From Candidatus Nealsoniibacteriota bacterium (lineage in GTDB: Bacteria > Patescibacteriota > Minisyncoccia > Minisyncoccales > PWPS01): a stretch of 35,687 nt of DNA. A program made the position numbers and the translations under genes. The notes beneath the pieces were generated by a model that was not told the DNA's origin, did not search any database, and saw only the letters and a list, made by a program, of their open reading frames with translations. Below are positions 15,620 to 23,326 of the stretch, piece by piece; the first letter of the stretch is position 1; the number at the start of each line of letters is the position of its first letter. The DNA lies in the NCBI GenBank assembly GCA_003561025.1, contig PWII01000074.1, positions 1 through 35,687 of the forward strand. Reading direction: 5' to 3'.

Positions 15620-16191
15620 ATAGGCCAAGGATTATCTCTCTCATAGGAAGGCCGGGTTCCGGGAAAGGAACTCAGATTGATATGATTGCACGTGATTTTA
15701 GTTTTGCGGTTATAAATACGGGTGAGATGCTTAGAGAGAGAGCAAAAAAGAACGATTTTATCGGAGACAAGATAAAAGATACTCTAAATAGCGGTGGACT
15801 TATTCCTACACCGCTTGTTTTTTCTCTCTGGATGCCAAAGATGGCAGAATTTTACAAAAAGAATTTGCCCGGTATCGTTTTTGATGGAAATCCGAGAAAG
15901 CTTTATGAGGCCTATATGCTGGAAGAAGTTTTTGAGATGTTTGAGTGGAATAATTTTTCTGCCTTTCATATTAAAATCACAGAAGAAGAGGCACACAAGA
16001 GACTAAAAAAAAGAAGGCGTAGTGACGATACGGAAGAAGAGATTAAAAAAAGATTAGAGTGGTTTAAAGAAGAGGTGGAGCCAGTAATTGATTATTATAA
16101 GGAGAAAGGGGTGTTAATAGAAATAGACGGTGAGCAGAGCATTGAAAAGGTAAAAGAGGATATTAAAAAAGAGATAGAAAAAGAGAGATGA
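15616..16191 (+). CDS. adk: Adenylate kinase
   Basis: Adenylate kinase interconverts ATP plus AMP and 2 ADP. The P-loop is GRPGSGKGT at residues 11-19, and the AMP-site motif reads INTGEMLRERAK. FDGNPRKLYEA replaces the usual DGFPR. The lid is the short type: RRRSDDTEEEIKKRLEWF follows at once, then the C-terminal YYKEKGVLIEIDGEQSIEKV. With 191 residues it is a short-lid enzyme. Of the two tandem kinases, this one keeps the standard active-site motifs and is the likelier functional Adk. It overlaps map by 4 nt (ATGA). Confidence 0.88.
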   Translation: MNRPRIISLIGRPGSGKGTQIDMIARDFSFAVINTGEMLRERAKKNDFIGDKIKDTLNSGGLIPTPLVFSLWMPKMAEFYKKNLPGIVFDGNPRKLYEAYMLEEVFEMFEWNNFSAFHIKITEEEAHKRLKKRRRSDDTEEEIKKRLEWFKEEVEPVIDYYKEKGVLIEIDGEQSIEKVKEDIKKEIEKER

Positions 16192-16934
16192 TAAATATAA
16201 AAACCAAGGAGGAAGTGAAGGTTATAAGAGAGGGCGGCAGGATATTAGCGGAAATTGTAAATCAGCTAAAAGAGAGAGTTGTTCCCGGAATTGCGACAGA
16301 AGAATTAAACACTTTAGCCGAAGAGTTAATTTCTAAAAATAAGGTAAAGCCTTCTTTTAAGAACTATAAAGGTTTTCCAAAAGCGCTCTGTGTTAGTATA
16401 AATGAGGTTATTGTTCACGGTATTCCGTCAGAATATATATTAAAGGAGGGCGATATTGCCACCCTTGATTTGGGGGTTTTGCATAAAGGATTTCATACCG
16501 ATATGGCGATAACAGTGCCCGTCGGATCTGTTTCAAGCGATATCTTGAGGCTTATCAGAGAGACAAAAAAAGCCTTAAAGAGAGGAATAAAGAAGATAAG
16601 GCCTGGGAATACGATAGGTGATGTAGAAAATACGATAGGAAGACATATTGAGCGAAGCGGATTTTCTATTATAGAGGGACTTTGTGGGCACGGCATTGGA
16701 AGAAGTGTTCATGAAGAGCCACAGATTTTGAATTATGGAAAAAGAAGAAGCGGCCCCAAAATAAGAGAGGGGATGGTGTTTTGTCTCGAGCCGATGCTCT
16801 CAATGGGTTCAAAAGAGATAGCTCCCAGTGGAGACGGAATGGGAATCAAGACTGCTGATAACTCTCTTTCAGCACAGTTTGAACATACTGTTGCAGTAAC
16901 GGAAAATGGCTCAATCGTGGTGACAGAGCTATAG
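16188..16934 (+). CDS. map: Methionine aminopeptidase, type I
   Basis: This enzyme removes the initiator methionine from new proteins. The five metal ligands of the family are visible: D94 and D105 in ATLDLGVLHKGFHTDMAIT, H168 in CGHGIGRSVHEEP, and glutamates in FCLEPM and QFEHTVAV. An earlier conserved histidine is in VIVHGIPS. The 248-residue length is normal and there is no N-terminal zinc-finger extension. It is coupled to adk by an ATGA overlap. In many genomes infA follows map directly; here 5 kb of other genes intervene. Confidence 0.97.
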   Translation: MINIKTKEEVKVIREGGRILAEIVNQLKERVVPGIATEELNTLAEELISKNKVKPSFKNYKGFPKALCVSINEVIVHGIPSEYILKEGDIATLDLGVLHKGFHTDMAITVPVGSVSSDILRLIRETKKALKRGIKKIRPGNTIGDVENTIGRHIERSGFSIIEGLCGHGIGRSVHEEPQILNYGKRRSGPKIREGMVFCLEPMLSMGSKEIAPSGDGMGIKTADNSLSAQFEHTVAVTENGSIVVTEL

Positions 16935-16935
16935 T

Positions 16936-16964
16936 TTTACATTTTTTATTATTTTTAATATAAT
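16936..16964 (+). promoter_or_regulatory. Near-consensus promoter of galT with start point on the ATG
   Basis: TTTACA at 16936-16941 and a perfect TATAAT at 16959-16964 are separated by 17 nt. Seven bases downstream of the -10 end lies 16971, which is the A of the galT ATG. The transcript is therefore predicted to be leaderless. The promoter begins two bases after the map stop codon and marks the start of the non-ribosomal block. Confidence 0.78.
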
Positions 16965-16970
16965 ACAAAT

Positions 16971-18002
16971 ATGAATGAAGAAAACAAAAAAGGAGAAAAT
17001 GATTTTCCATCTGAACTTCGGTATGACATCTCTTCTGGGGATTGGGTTGTTGTTGCATCGGGAAGAGCCAAAAGGCCGGAGATGTTTAAAGAAGAGAGAG
17101 TAAAGGAGAAAGAGTCTGAAGAAAATTGTCCTTTTTGCGATTTTGAAAATATAAGCAATGCGAAAGTCTCTTTTGAGGATGGAAAACAAGTCGAAAAGCT
17201 TACTGAAAATTGGAGTGCAATAGCGATTCCAAACAAGTATCCTGCATTTCTTCCGGCAGAGAAGCTAGAGAGAAGATATGAAAACAGTCTTTATCAGACT
17301 ATAAATGCAGTCGGTTATCACGAAGTTATTATTACAAGAGATCACTATAAATCGCTTGGAGAGCTTGAGAAAGAAAAGGTGCGTGAGGTTTTTGCCCTTT
17401 ATAGACAGAGATATCTGGAATTAAAAGAAAAAAAACATGTTAACTATATATCTATATTTCATAATCATGGAAAAGAGGCGGGAGCTTCAATTGCACACCC
17501 TCATTCACAGATTTTAACAACTCCACTTATTGATATCGATTTAAACAAGGCACTTGCCAAAGGAAGAAATTATTTTGAAGATAAGAAGAATTGCATCTAT
17601 TGCCAGATGAATGACTGGGAGGTGCAAAAAAAAGTGAGAATTGTTTATGAAAATGAACTCTTTTTGGTAATTTGTCCCTTTGCATCTAAAGCGGCATTCC
17701 AGACGATAATTTCACCAAAAAGACACTTGGCATATTTTGAGGAGATAGGAGAACATGAACTTGATATGTTGGCAGACGCTTTTTCGGTTGCGCTTTCAAA
17801 GCTCTACAAAGGATTAAATGATCCTGCCTATAATTTTTACCTTCATTGTGCTCCATCTGACGGTATGGATCACAGTTACTATCATTGGCATTGGACGATA
17901 TTGCCCAAAACCTCTGTCTGGGCTGGGTTTGAACTTGGTGCAAGAATGGAAATATCTACAATTAAGCCGGAAAAAGCGGCGGAATATCTGCGAGAACAGT
18001 AA
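16971..18002 (+). CDS. galT: Galactose-1-phosphate uridylyltransferase family protein
   Basis: GalT swaps UMP between UDP-glucose and galactose-1-phosphate through a uridylylated histidine. The active-site motif is AHPHSQI within HNHGKEAGASIAHPHSQI. Zinc-type pairs CPFC (C53, C56) and CIYC are present. The C-terminal half has a second HIT-like motif, HSYYHWHWTILPK, and ends with AGFELGARMEIST. At 343 residues it fits the family. Some members act on other sugar phosphates, so the exact substrate is uncertain. No other Leloir gene is near. The mRNA is predicted to start at the ATG. Confidence 0.87.
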   Translation: MNEENKKGENDFPSELRYDISSGDWVVVASGRAKRPEMFKEERVKEKESEENCPFCDFENISNAKVSFEDGKQVEKLTENWSAIAIPNKYPAFLPAEKLERRYENSLYQTINAVGYHEVIITRDHYKSLGELEKEKVREVFALYRQRYLELKEKKHVNYISIFHNHGKEAGASIAHPHSQILTTPLIDIDLNKALAKGRNYFEDKKNCIYCQMNDWEVQKKVRIVYENELFLVICPFASKAAFQTIISPKRHLAYFEEIGEHELDMLADAFSVALSKLYKGLNDPAYNFYLHCAPSDGMDHSYYHWHWTILPKTSVWAGFELGARMEISTIKPEKAAEYLREQ

Positions 18003-18094
18003 GATCCACTTAAATAGATTGGCGAAGTTAAGCTTAAATGTCTTAATTTCTATATTTTTTTTATCTACTCTTTCTTTTATCTAAAAAAATATTT

Positions 18095-18805
18095 ATGAAG
18101 AAGATATCTGTTATTGCTAACTGGAAGATGAATCCTCCTACAAAAAAGGAGGCAGAAAATCTTTTTTCAGAAGCGAAAAAGGCAAAAAATAAGAATTGCG
18201 AATTAATAATCTGTCCACCCTTTCCCTTTCTTTATTTAGGAAAAGGTCTCTCTCTTGGAGCACAGGATTGTGCTTTTCAAAAGAGCGGTAGCCTAACAGG
18301 CGAAGTATCTCCTCATATGCTTAAGCAGCTTTCGTGCAACTATGTTATTTTGGGACATTCAGAGAGAAGGAGAACATTTGGAGAAAGCTTTGATATGATA
18401 AACAAGAAGGCTAAGGCCGCTATCTCTTCTGGGATTACCCCTATTTTGTGCGTTTCCGAAGAGACGAAAGATGAGCTTATAGCAATTGATGAGATAAGGG
18501 AACAGATTCAGGCGATAACAAAAAAGATATCTTTTTCAAAAATTATTATCGCCTATGAGCCTCTTTTTGCAATTGGAACAGGAAATCCTTGCCCGACTTA
18601 CTTAGCTGCAAAGAGAAGAGTTCTTATAAAGAGCATAATATCAAAAATTAACCAAAGGGCAAAAGATACTCCCGTATTATATGGCGGTAGCGTGGATGAA
18701 AAAAATTGTAAAGAATATATAGAGGAGGCAAATTTTCAAGGGCTTCTTGTCGGTTCATCCTCCTTGGACCCGAAAAAATTTAAAAAGATAGTGGAGTCGA
18801 TATAA
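18095..18805 (+). CDS. tpiA: Triosephosphate isomerase
   Basis: TpiA interconverts dihydroxyacetone phosphate and glyceraldehyde-3-phosphate. Catalytic lysine is in NWKMN (K11), the histidine in VILGHSERR, and the glutamate in AYEPLFAIGTG, which also starts flexible loop 6. The phosphate-binding YGGSVDEKN follows. At 236 residues it is slightly short but complete. The 92-nt spacer to galT is A/T-rich with a small TTAAGCTTAA palindrome and no convincing promoter. The other glycolytic genes are not in the window. Confidence 0.96.
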   Translation: MKKISVIANWKMNPPTKKEAENLFSEAKKAKNKNCELIICPPFPFLYLGKGLSLGAQDCAFQKSGSLTGEVSPHMLKQLSCNYVILGHSERRRTFGESFDMINKKAKAAISSGITPILCVSEETKDELIAIDEIREQIQAITKKISFSKIIIAYEPLFAIGTGNPCPTYLAAKRRVLIKSIISKINQRAKDTPVLYGGSVDEKNCKEYIEEANFQGLLVGSSSLDPKKFKKIVESI

Positions 18806-18809
18806 CTTT

Positions 18810-20678
18810 ATGAAATCAAAAGAGATAAGAAAAAGATTTTTGGATTTTTACAGAAAAAGAGGGCATGCAATCATTCCTTCTTCTTCGCTTTTGCCAGAAA
18901 AGGACTCAACTCTTCTTTTTGTAAATTCGGGAATGTTTCCGCTAGTTCCTTATCTTTTGGGAGAAAAACATCCCGAAGGAAAGAGAATTGCCAATTCTCA
19001 GAAATGTTTTCGTAGCGACGATATAGAGGATGTTGGCAATATGAGACACACTACCTTTTTTGAGATGCTTGGGAACTGGTCTTTGGGAGACTATTTTAAA
19101 GAAGAACAATTAGAGTTTGTCTTTCATTTTTTTACAAAAGAGTTATCTATTGACCCCAAAAGACTATATGTTTCCGTCTATAGAGGAAATGAAGAGATAG
19201 GAATAGAGAGAGACAAAGAGGCTGTAGAAAAGTGGAAGGAGATTTTTAGAAATGAGAATATAGAGGCAAAAGATATCGATTTTGCCGAAGAAAAAGGGAT
19301 GCAGGGCGGGAGGATCTTTTATTATCCCGATGAAGAAAACTGGTGGTCGCGCGCAGGTCTTCCAAAAGAGATGCCCTTAAATGAACCGGGTGGACCCGAT
19401 AGTGAGATTTTTTATGATCTAGGAGAAGAACTCGGTCATCACGATAAAGAGGAGTTTAAGGATAAGGTTTGTCATATTAATTGTGATTGTGGCCGTTTTA
19501 TTGAGATAGGAAATAGCGTCTTTATGGAGTTTATAAAAAAAGAGAGTGGTTTTGAAAAATTGCCGCAAAAAAATGTTGATTTTGGTGGAGGACTGGAGAG
19601 AATAACGATGATTTGCCAAGAGAAGACGAGTATTTTTGAAACAGACCTCTTTTTACCGATTATCAAAAGAATAGAGAGATTATCAGGTCTTTCTTACAGG
19701 GATAAAAGAAAGTCTTTTGAGGTGATTGCAGATCATTTAAAGGCGGCAACGCATATTATAGGTGATGAAAGGGGGATTGGGCCATCTAATAAGGAGCAGG
19801 GATATTTTGTAAGGAGACTTATAAGGAGAGCAGTAAGACACGGAAATATTTTGGGAATTGACGCCAATTCGTGGCTTAAAGATGTTGCAAAAGAAGTTGT
19901 CGATATATATAAGGAGACTTATCCGGAAATAGAAAAAAACTCCAAAAGAGTGTATAATGAAATAGAAGAAGAAGAGAAAGTTTTTTACAAAACGCTCAAG
20001 AAAGGAATTAAGGAGTTTAAAAAATTTAGAGACAAAAGCAAGATTGATGGAAAGACAGCAGCTTCTCTTTATCAGACGTATGGATTCCCGATAGAGCTAA
20101 TAGAAGAGCTTGCTAATGAAAACGGTCAAGAAGTGGACGTTGAAGGTTTTTTTGAGGAGATGAAGAGACATCAAGAGCTTTCACGCAAACTTTCGGCAGG
20201 AGTTTTTAAAAGTGGCCTTTCCGATGGAGGAAGAGAGACGACCAAATTGCACACTGCCACACATCTCTTGCATTATGCCCTAAAAAGTGTTTTGGGAGAT
20301 AACGTTTATCAAAAAGGAAGCAATATTACATCAGAAAGACTTCGCTTTGACTTTTCTTATGACAAAAAAATGACAAAAGAAGAGATTGAAAGTGCGGAGA
20401 GAATAGTAAATAAGATGATTGAAAAAGATCTTCTTATTAAAAAAGAAGAGCTCTCCCTTTCTGACGCAAAAAGAAGCGGGGCACTGCACCTACCGGAAGA
20501 AAATTACCCGGAAAATGTTCTTGTCTATTCTTTTTCTGATTCTGATGGAAATATATTATCAAGAGAGATTTGTAGTGGACCTCATGTAGAGAGAACGAGT
20601 GAGCTTGGCAGGCTTGTGATTACTAAAGAAGAGTCTTCCGCGAAAGGGGTCAGAAGAATAAGAGCTATACTAAAATAA
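18810..20678 (+). CDS. alaS: Alanyl-tRNA synthetase lacking the C-terminal C-Ala domain
   Basis: AlaRS charges tRNA-Ala and clears mis-acylated tRNA. The catalytic start FLDFYRKRGHAIIPSSSLLP and FVNSGMFPLVPYLLG, plus NMRHTTFFEMLGNWSLGDYF, are classic. The editing domain keeps its four metal ligands: H481 and H485 in HTATHLLH, C588 and H592 in CSGPH. The protein stops right after KEESSAKGVRRIRAILK, at 622 residues instead of about 870, so the C-terminal coiled-coil and C-Ala (DHHA1) domain is absent. No downstream remnant is visible. The ATG follows tpiA by 4 nt. Confidence 0.96.
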   Translation: MKSKEIRKRFLDFYRKRGHAIIPSSSLLPEKDSTLLFVNSGMFPLVPYLLGEKHPEGKRIANSQKCFRSDDIEDVGNMRHTTFFEMLGNWSLGDYFKEEQLEFVFHFFTKELSIDPKRLYVSVYRGNEEIGIERDKEAVEKWKEIFRNENIEAKDIDFAEEKGMQGGRIFYYPDEENWWSRAGLPKEMPLNEPGGPDSEIFYDLGEELGHHDKEEFKDKVCHINCDCGRFIEIGNSVFMEFIKKESGFEKLPQKNVDFGGGLERITMICQEKTSIFETDLFLPIIKRIERLSGLSYRDKRKSFEVIADHLKAATHIIGDERGIGPSNKEQGYFVRRLIRRAVRHGNILGIDANSWLKDVAKEVVDIYKETYPEIEKNSKRVYNEIEEEEKVFYKTLKKGIKEFKKFRDKSKIDGKTAASLYQTYGFPIELIEELANENGQEVDVEGFFEEMKRHQELSRKLSAGVFKSGLSDGGRETTKLHTATHLLHYALKSVLGDNVYQKGSNITSERLRFDFSYDKKMTKEEIESAERIVNKMIEKDLLIKKEELSLSDAKRSGALHLPEENYPENVLVYSFSDSDGNILSREICSGPHVERTSELGRLVITKEESSAKGVRRIRAILK

Positions 20679-20705
20679 TCAGGGCTTGTTATTTTTCTAA
20701 AATAA
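20672..20705. repeat. Triple A/T repeat that can form two alternative hairpins
   Basis: AAAATAA at 20672-20678 (including the alaS stop) and again at 20699-20705 flank TTATTTT at 20689-20695. The middle copy can pair with either flank. The stems are pure A/T and weak, with no G-C core, so a regulatory role is doubtful. The second copy overlaps a possible -10 (TATAAA at 20706-20711) for the next gene. Confidence 0.3.
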
Positions 20706-20719
20706 TATAAATTAGAACT

Positions 20720-21925
20720 ATGGAAACAAGAGTAGTCGATATATATCCACCAGAAGAAGAGAGGAAGAGTGAAGAAGCGCTTTTTGGTGGTAAGCAAAAG
20801 AAAAAGAAAAAACAGAGCAAGGCTATATTGTATCTTTTTCTTCTTTTCTTCCTTTTAGGAGGATATTTCTATTATTTAAATTATGAGACAAGAGTTATCA
20901 TCTATCCGGAAGTAGAAAGATTTGAAGAAGAAAGAAGTGTCTTAATTAAGGCGCTTGGTCCTCTTGATGAAGAAGAGATAAGAGGAGTTGTTTTGAGCAA
21001 AACAATCTCCAGATCTGAGGAATTCCCGATAAAAGAAAGAAAATTACTTGAAGAAAAGACGAGAGGAGAGATTAAGGTTTGTCAAGATTTTTCGGAAGCT
21101 GCACGCTCTTATGTGGAAAATACACGCTTTATATCCGATGAGGGAAAACTATTTTATGCGACAGAAGCCTTCACTCTCCCGGGAAGAACAGAAAATGAAG
21201 GATGTTCTTTTGTTAGTGTTGTTGCAGCACAGACAGGAGAGGAATATAATATCCCTTCTGATTCAAAATTTGCACTTCCGGGACTTGAAGGAACGGAGGT
21301 TTATGGGAGAGTAAAAGGAGAGGAATTTTTGCTTAAAAAAGAGGGGTACTCGAAGGAAGTTCCTTACTTAGGAGAAGGAGATATGCAAGAGGCAGAGGCG
21401 AAGATGACAGAAGATCTGCTAGACGAAGGAATAAAAGAGATAAAAGACGAGTATGGAGATGAGTATATATTGGAGAGCAGTTCACAATATATAATTGAGA
21501 TAGAGGAGAGAAACTTTAATGAAAAAGAAGATGACGAGGACCATTTTATTTTTGAAATAGAGACACGCGTTAAAGCGATAGCGATAAGCAGAGAAGATAT
21601 GAATAGATTTATTATGAAAATTATTCCGGAAGATAGCACTTGGCGAGAGGAGACCAAAGATATTTCTTACGATTTCTCCCGAATTGACTTTGAAGATCAG
21701 GAGGCGAGAGCCATTATTAATTTTTCTCTTGACCTCTATGAAAAGATAGAGATAGATTCCTTAAAGAGAGATATCGTTGGCTTGGATTTTAGCGACGCCA
21801 AGGAGGAGATTGAGAAAGATAGAGCGATAAGAGATATTATATTAAAAACATCTCCGTTTGGACTTAGCAGTATAGCAACTGATATGAGCCGAATTAACGT
21901 TAACTTGATGTTTGACAAAAATTAA
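20720..21925 (+). CDS. Membrane-anchored extracytoplasmic protein of unknown function (CPR-type family)
   Basis: I do not know its function. A cytosolic N-terminus with a basic patch (KQKKKKKQSK, residues 25-34) precedes one membrane helix at about 35-54, so the remaining ~345 residues should lie outside. The part from about 135-210 contains ENTRFISDEGKLFYATEAF and then AAQTGEEYNIPSDSKFALPG. This resembles a repeated pattern I recall from many unannotated CPR surface proteins (textual resemblance only, from memory). The C-terminal half is rich in Glu, Asp, Ile and Arg. It lies between alaS and infA, and its end overlaps the infA promoter region. Confidence 0.72.
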   Translation: METRVVDIYPPEEERKSEEALFGGKQKKKKKQSKAILYLFLLFFLLGGYFYYLNYETRVIIYPEVERFEEERSVLIKALGPLDEEEIRGVVLSKTISRSEEFPIKERKLLEEKTRGEIKVCQDFSEAARSYVENTRFISDEGKLFYATEAFTLPGRTENEGCSFVSVVAAQTGEEYNIPSDSKFALPGLEGTEVYGRVKGEEFLLKKEGYSKEVPYLGEGDMQEAEAKMTEDLLDEGIKEIKDEYGDEYILESSSQYIIEIEERNFNEKEDDEDHFIFEIETRVKAIAISREDMNRFIMKIIPEDSTWREETKDISYDFSRIDFEDQEARAIINFSLDLYEKIEIDSLKRDIVGLDFSDAKEEIEKDRAIRDIILKTSPFGLSSIATDMSRINVNLMFDKN

Positions 21926-21940
21926 AAAAATTGTTATCCT
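21912..21940 (+). promoter_or_regulatory. Strong extended -10 promoter of infA
   Basis: A perfect TTGACA at 21912-21917 is followed after 17 nt by TATCCT at 21935-21940, preceded by TG one base upstream (extended -10). The predicted start point near 21947 is only 6 nt from the infA ATG at 21953. The -35 lies inside the last codons of the upstream gene. This should drive the infA-rpmJ-rpsM cluster. Confidence 0.78.
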
Positions 21941-21952
21941 TGAACACTGTAA

Positions 21953-22165
21953 ATGAATTCTAACAGCAATAAACAAAAAGGTTTTGTCGTTGAGGCCCTA
22001 CCAAACACACATTTTCGTGTAAAATTGGAAAACGGTGAAGAGATTAACGCTCATTTGGCGGGAAAGTTGAGAATGCACAGAATAAAGGTATTATTGGGCG
22101 ACAAGGTGACAGTTGAGATTAATGACTATGATAAGACCAAGGGGAGAATTGTTTATCGTGGATAG
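21953..22165 (+). CDS. infA: Translation initiation factor IF-1
   Basis: IF-1 blocks the A site of the 30S subunit during initiation. The 70-residue OB-fold protein reads KGFVVEALPNTHFRVKLENG, then INAHLAGKLRMHRIKVLLGD and ends DYDKTKGRIVYRG, matching the family throughout. The N-terminal seven residues are unlike the usual MAKED start. The mRNA leader is predicted to be about 6 nt, leaving no room for a Shine-Dalgarno sequence. rpmJ and rpsM follow as in most bacteria. Confidence 0.97.
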   Translation: MNSNSNKQKGFVVEALPNTHFRVKLENGEEINAHLAGKLRMHRIKVLLGDKVTVEINDYDKTKGRIVYRG

Positions 22166-22229
22166 AGCATAATTATCAAGTACTTAAATATAAAGAAAAA
22201 CAGTTTGCTTGAAAGCATTTGGAGAATCT

Positions 22230-22343
22230 ATGAAGGTACAATCTTCAGTAAAAAAAATTTGTAGAGATTGCAAGGTTATTCGGCGCAAAGGCCGAGTTTA
22301 TATCATTTGTAAGAACAAAAAACATAAGCAGAAGCAGGGATAG
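22230..22343 (+). CDS. rpmJ: 50S ribosomal protein L36
   Basis: The ATG at 22230 opens a 37-residue protein beginning MKVQSSVKKICRDCKVIRRK and ending at TAG 22341-22343. Ligands C11, C14, C27 and H32 form the zinc site, so this is the metal-binding form of L36. It is too short for most gene finders' default cut-offs. GGAG at 22221-22224, five bases before the ATG, is one of the very few Shine-Dalgarno-like sequences in this window. It sits between infA and rpsM, its canonical place. Confidence 0.96.
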   Translation: MKVQSSVKKICRDCKVIRRKGRVYIICKNKKHKQKQG

Positions 22344-22376
22344 TTTTATCTGTCTTTAAATTTTAAAGTAAAAAAA

Positions 22377-22766
22377 ATGGCAAGAATTGCGGGAACAACT
22401 ATACCAAAAGAAAAGAGAGTGGTAATTGCGCTTACCTATATTTATGGTGTGGGACCTTCTCTTAGTAAGCGAGCGGTAAAAGAGGCAAAGATAGATGAAT
22501 CAAAGAGAGTTTCCGAGCTTACGGAAGACGAGGAGAAAAAATTAAGAGAAATTATTGAAAAAAAATATAGAACAGAGGGAGAGCTTAGGAGAGAAAGAAG
22601 AGATTCTGTTGAAAGATTAAAGCGAATAGATTGTTATAGAGGAGTTCGTCATAAGAGAGGACTTCCTGTTCGTGGGCAAAATACAAGAACAAATAACAGA
22701 ACAGTAAGAGGAAATATAAGGAAGGTAGCCGGTTCGGGGAAGAAAGCCCCTCCGTCACCGAAATAA
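22377..22766 (+). CDS. rpsM: 30S ribosomal protein S13
   Basis: S13 bridges the 30S head to the 50S subunit and touches the P-site tRNA. The 129-residue protein starts MARIAGTTIPKEKRVVIALTYIYGVG and has RGVRHKRGLPVRGQNTRTNNRT near its C-terminus. It opens the alpha operon. The preceding spacer carries a 15-bp palindrome, CTTTAAATTTTAAAG, at 22354-22368. It is followed by an unusually long structured spacer before rpsK. Confidence 0.97.
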   Translation: MARIAGTTIPKEKRVVIALTYIYGVGPSLSKRAVKEAKIDESKRVSELTEDEEKKLREIIEKKYRTEGELRRERRDSVERLKRIDCYRGVRHKRGLPVRGQNTRTNNRTVRGNIRKVAGSGKKAPPSPK

Positions 22767-22792
22767 TAGAAGAGCTAAGACTAAGCCTTAGC

Positions 22793-22843
22793 GACTACTC
22801 TTTTAAACCTACATTCATCAAGATAGCTTAAGAAGAGATAGTC
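22793..22843 (+). promoter_or_regulatory. Structured spacer between rpsM and rpsK (possible cis-regulatory RNA)
   Basis: The rpsM-rpsK gap is 105 nt. Bases 22793-22806 (GACTA, CTCTT, TTAA) pair with 22828-22843 (TTAA, AAGAG, TAGTC) with two single-base bulges, giving a stem of about 14 bp closed by a 21-nt loop. A smaller CTAAG/CTTAG element lies just upstream. No T-run follows, so it is not a standard terminator. An r-protein binding leader (for example for S4) is possible but unproven. Confidence 0.45.
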
Positions 22844-22871
22844 ACTGAGAGTTTAGAATTTTTTATTTAAT

Positions 22872-23321
22872 ATGGTAAAAAAAAGAGTTATAGAAAAAAC
22901 AGAAGAAGAGATACTGGAAGAAGAAGGTAGTTTGGATAAAAAAAAGAAGAGCAAAAAGAGAGAGAAAAGAAAAAATGTTCAGCATGCTCGTATGTATATC
23001 TCCGCTTCTTATAATAACACGACAATGACTCTTACCGATAAGGAGGGTAAGGTTTTGTCTTGGACAACAGCGGGTAATTTGGGATTTAAGGGAACAAAAA
23101 AAGCTACCCCCTATGCGGCATCGGAAGTTGCAAACACGCTTTCTGAAAGAGCACAAAAAATAGGAGTAAAAGAGGTTGATATCTTCGTAAAAGGTGTTGG
23201 TACCGGAAGATCTTCTGCGCTTCGTGCTTTAGCCGGGAAAGAAATTATTATAAACTCAATTAAGGACATTACTCCCATTCCACATAATGGGTGTCGACCT
23301 AAAAAACCAAGAAGAGTATAA
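22872..23321 (+). CDS. rpsK: 30S ribosomal protein S11 with N-terminal extension
   Basis: S11 lies on the 30S platform near the exit-site mRNA. The core starts at about residue 38 with HARMYISASYNNTTMTLTDKEG and runs through GTKKATPYAASEVAN, VKGVGTGRSSALRAL and the end DITPIPHNGCRPKKPRRV. Residues 1-37 form a charged Glu/Lys extension longer than the usual short N-terminus, bringing the total to 149 rather than about 130. The start at 22872 is the first ATG after the structured spacer; no later ATG before the core fits. Confidence 0.95.
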   Translation: MVKKRVIEKTEEEILEEEGSLDKKKKSKKREKRKNVQHARMYISASYNNTTMTLTDKEGKVLSWTTAGNLGFKGTKKATPYAASEVANTLSERAQKIGVKEVDIFVKGVGTGRSSALRALAGKEIIINSIKDITPIPHNGCRPKKPRRV

Positions 23322-23326
23322 TTATT

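Noticed and set aside
15616..16191. Alternative genetic code (UGA as Gly or Trp)
   Set aside because: UGA ends both adenylate-kinase-like genes, rseP and gatC exactly where the families end, so UGA is a stop.
17818..18084. 88-residue frame running past the end of galT
   Set aside because: It lies mostly out of frame within galT and its tail is simple A/T-rich hydrophobic translation.
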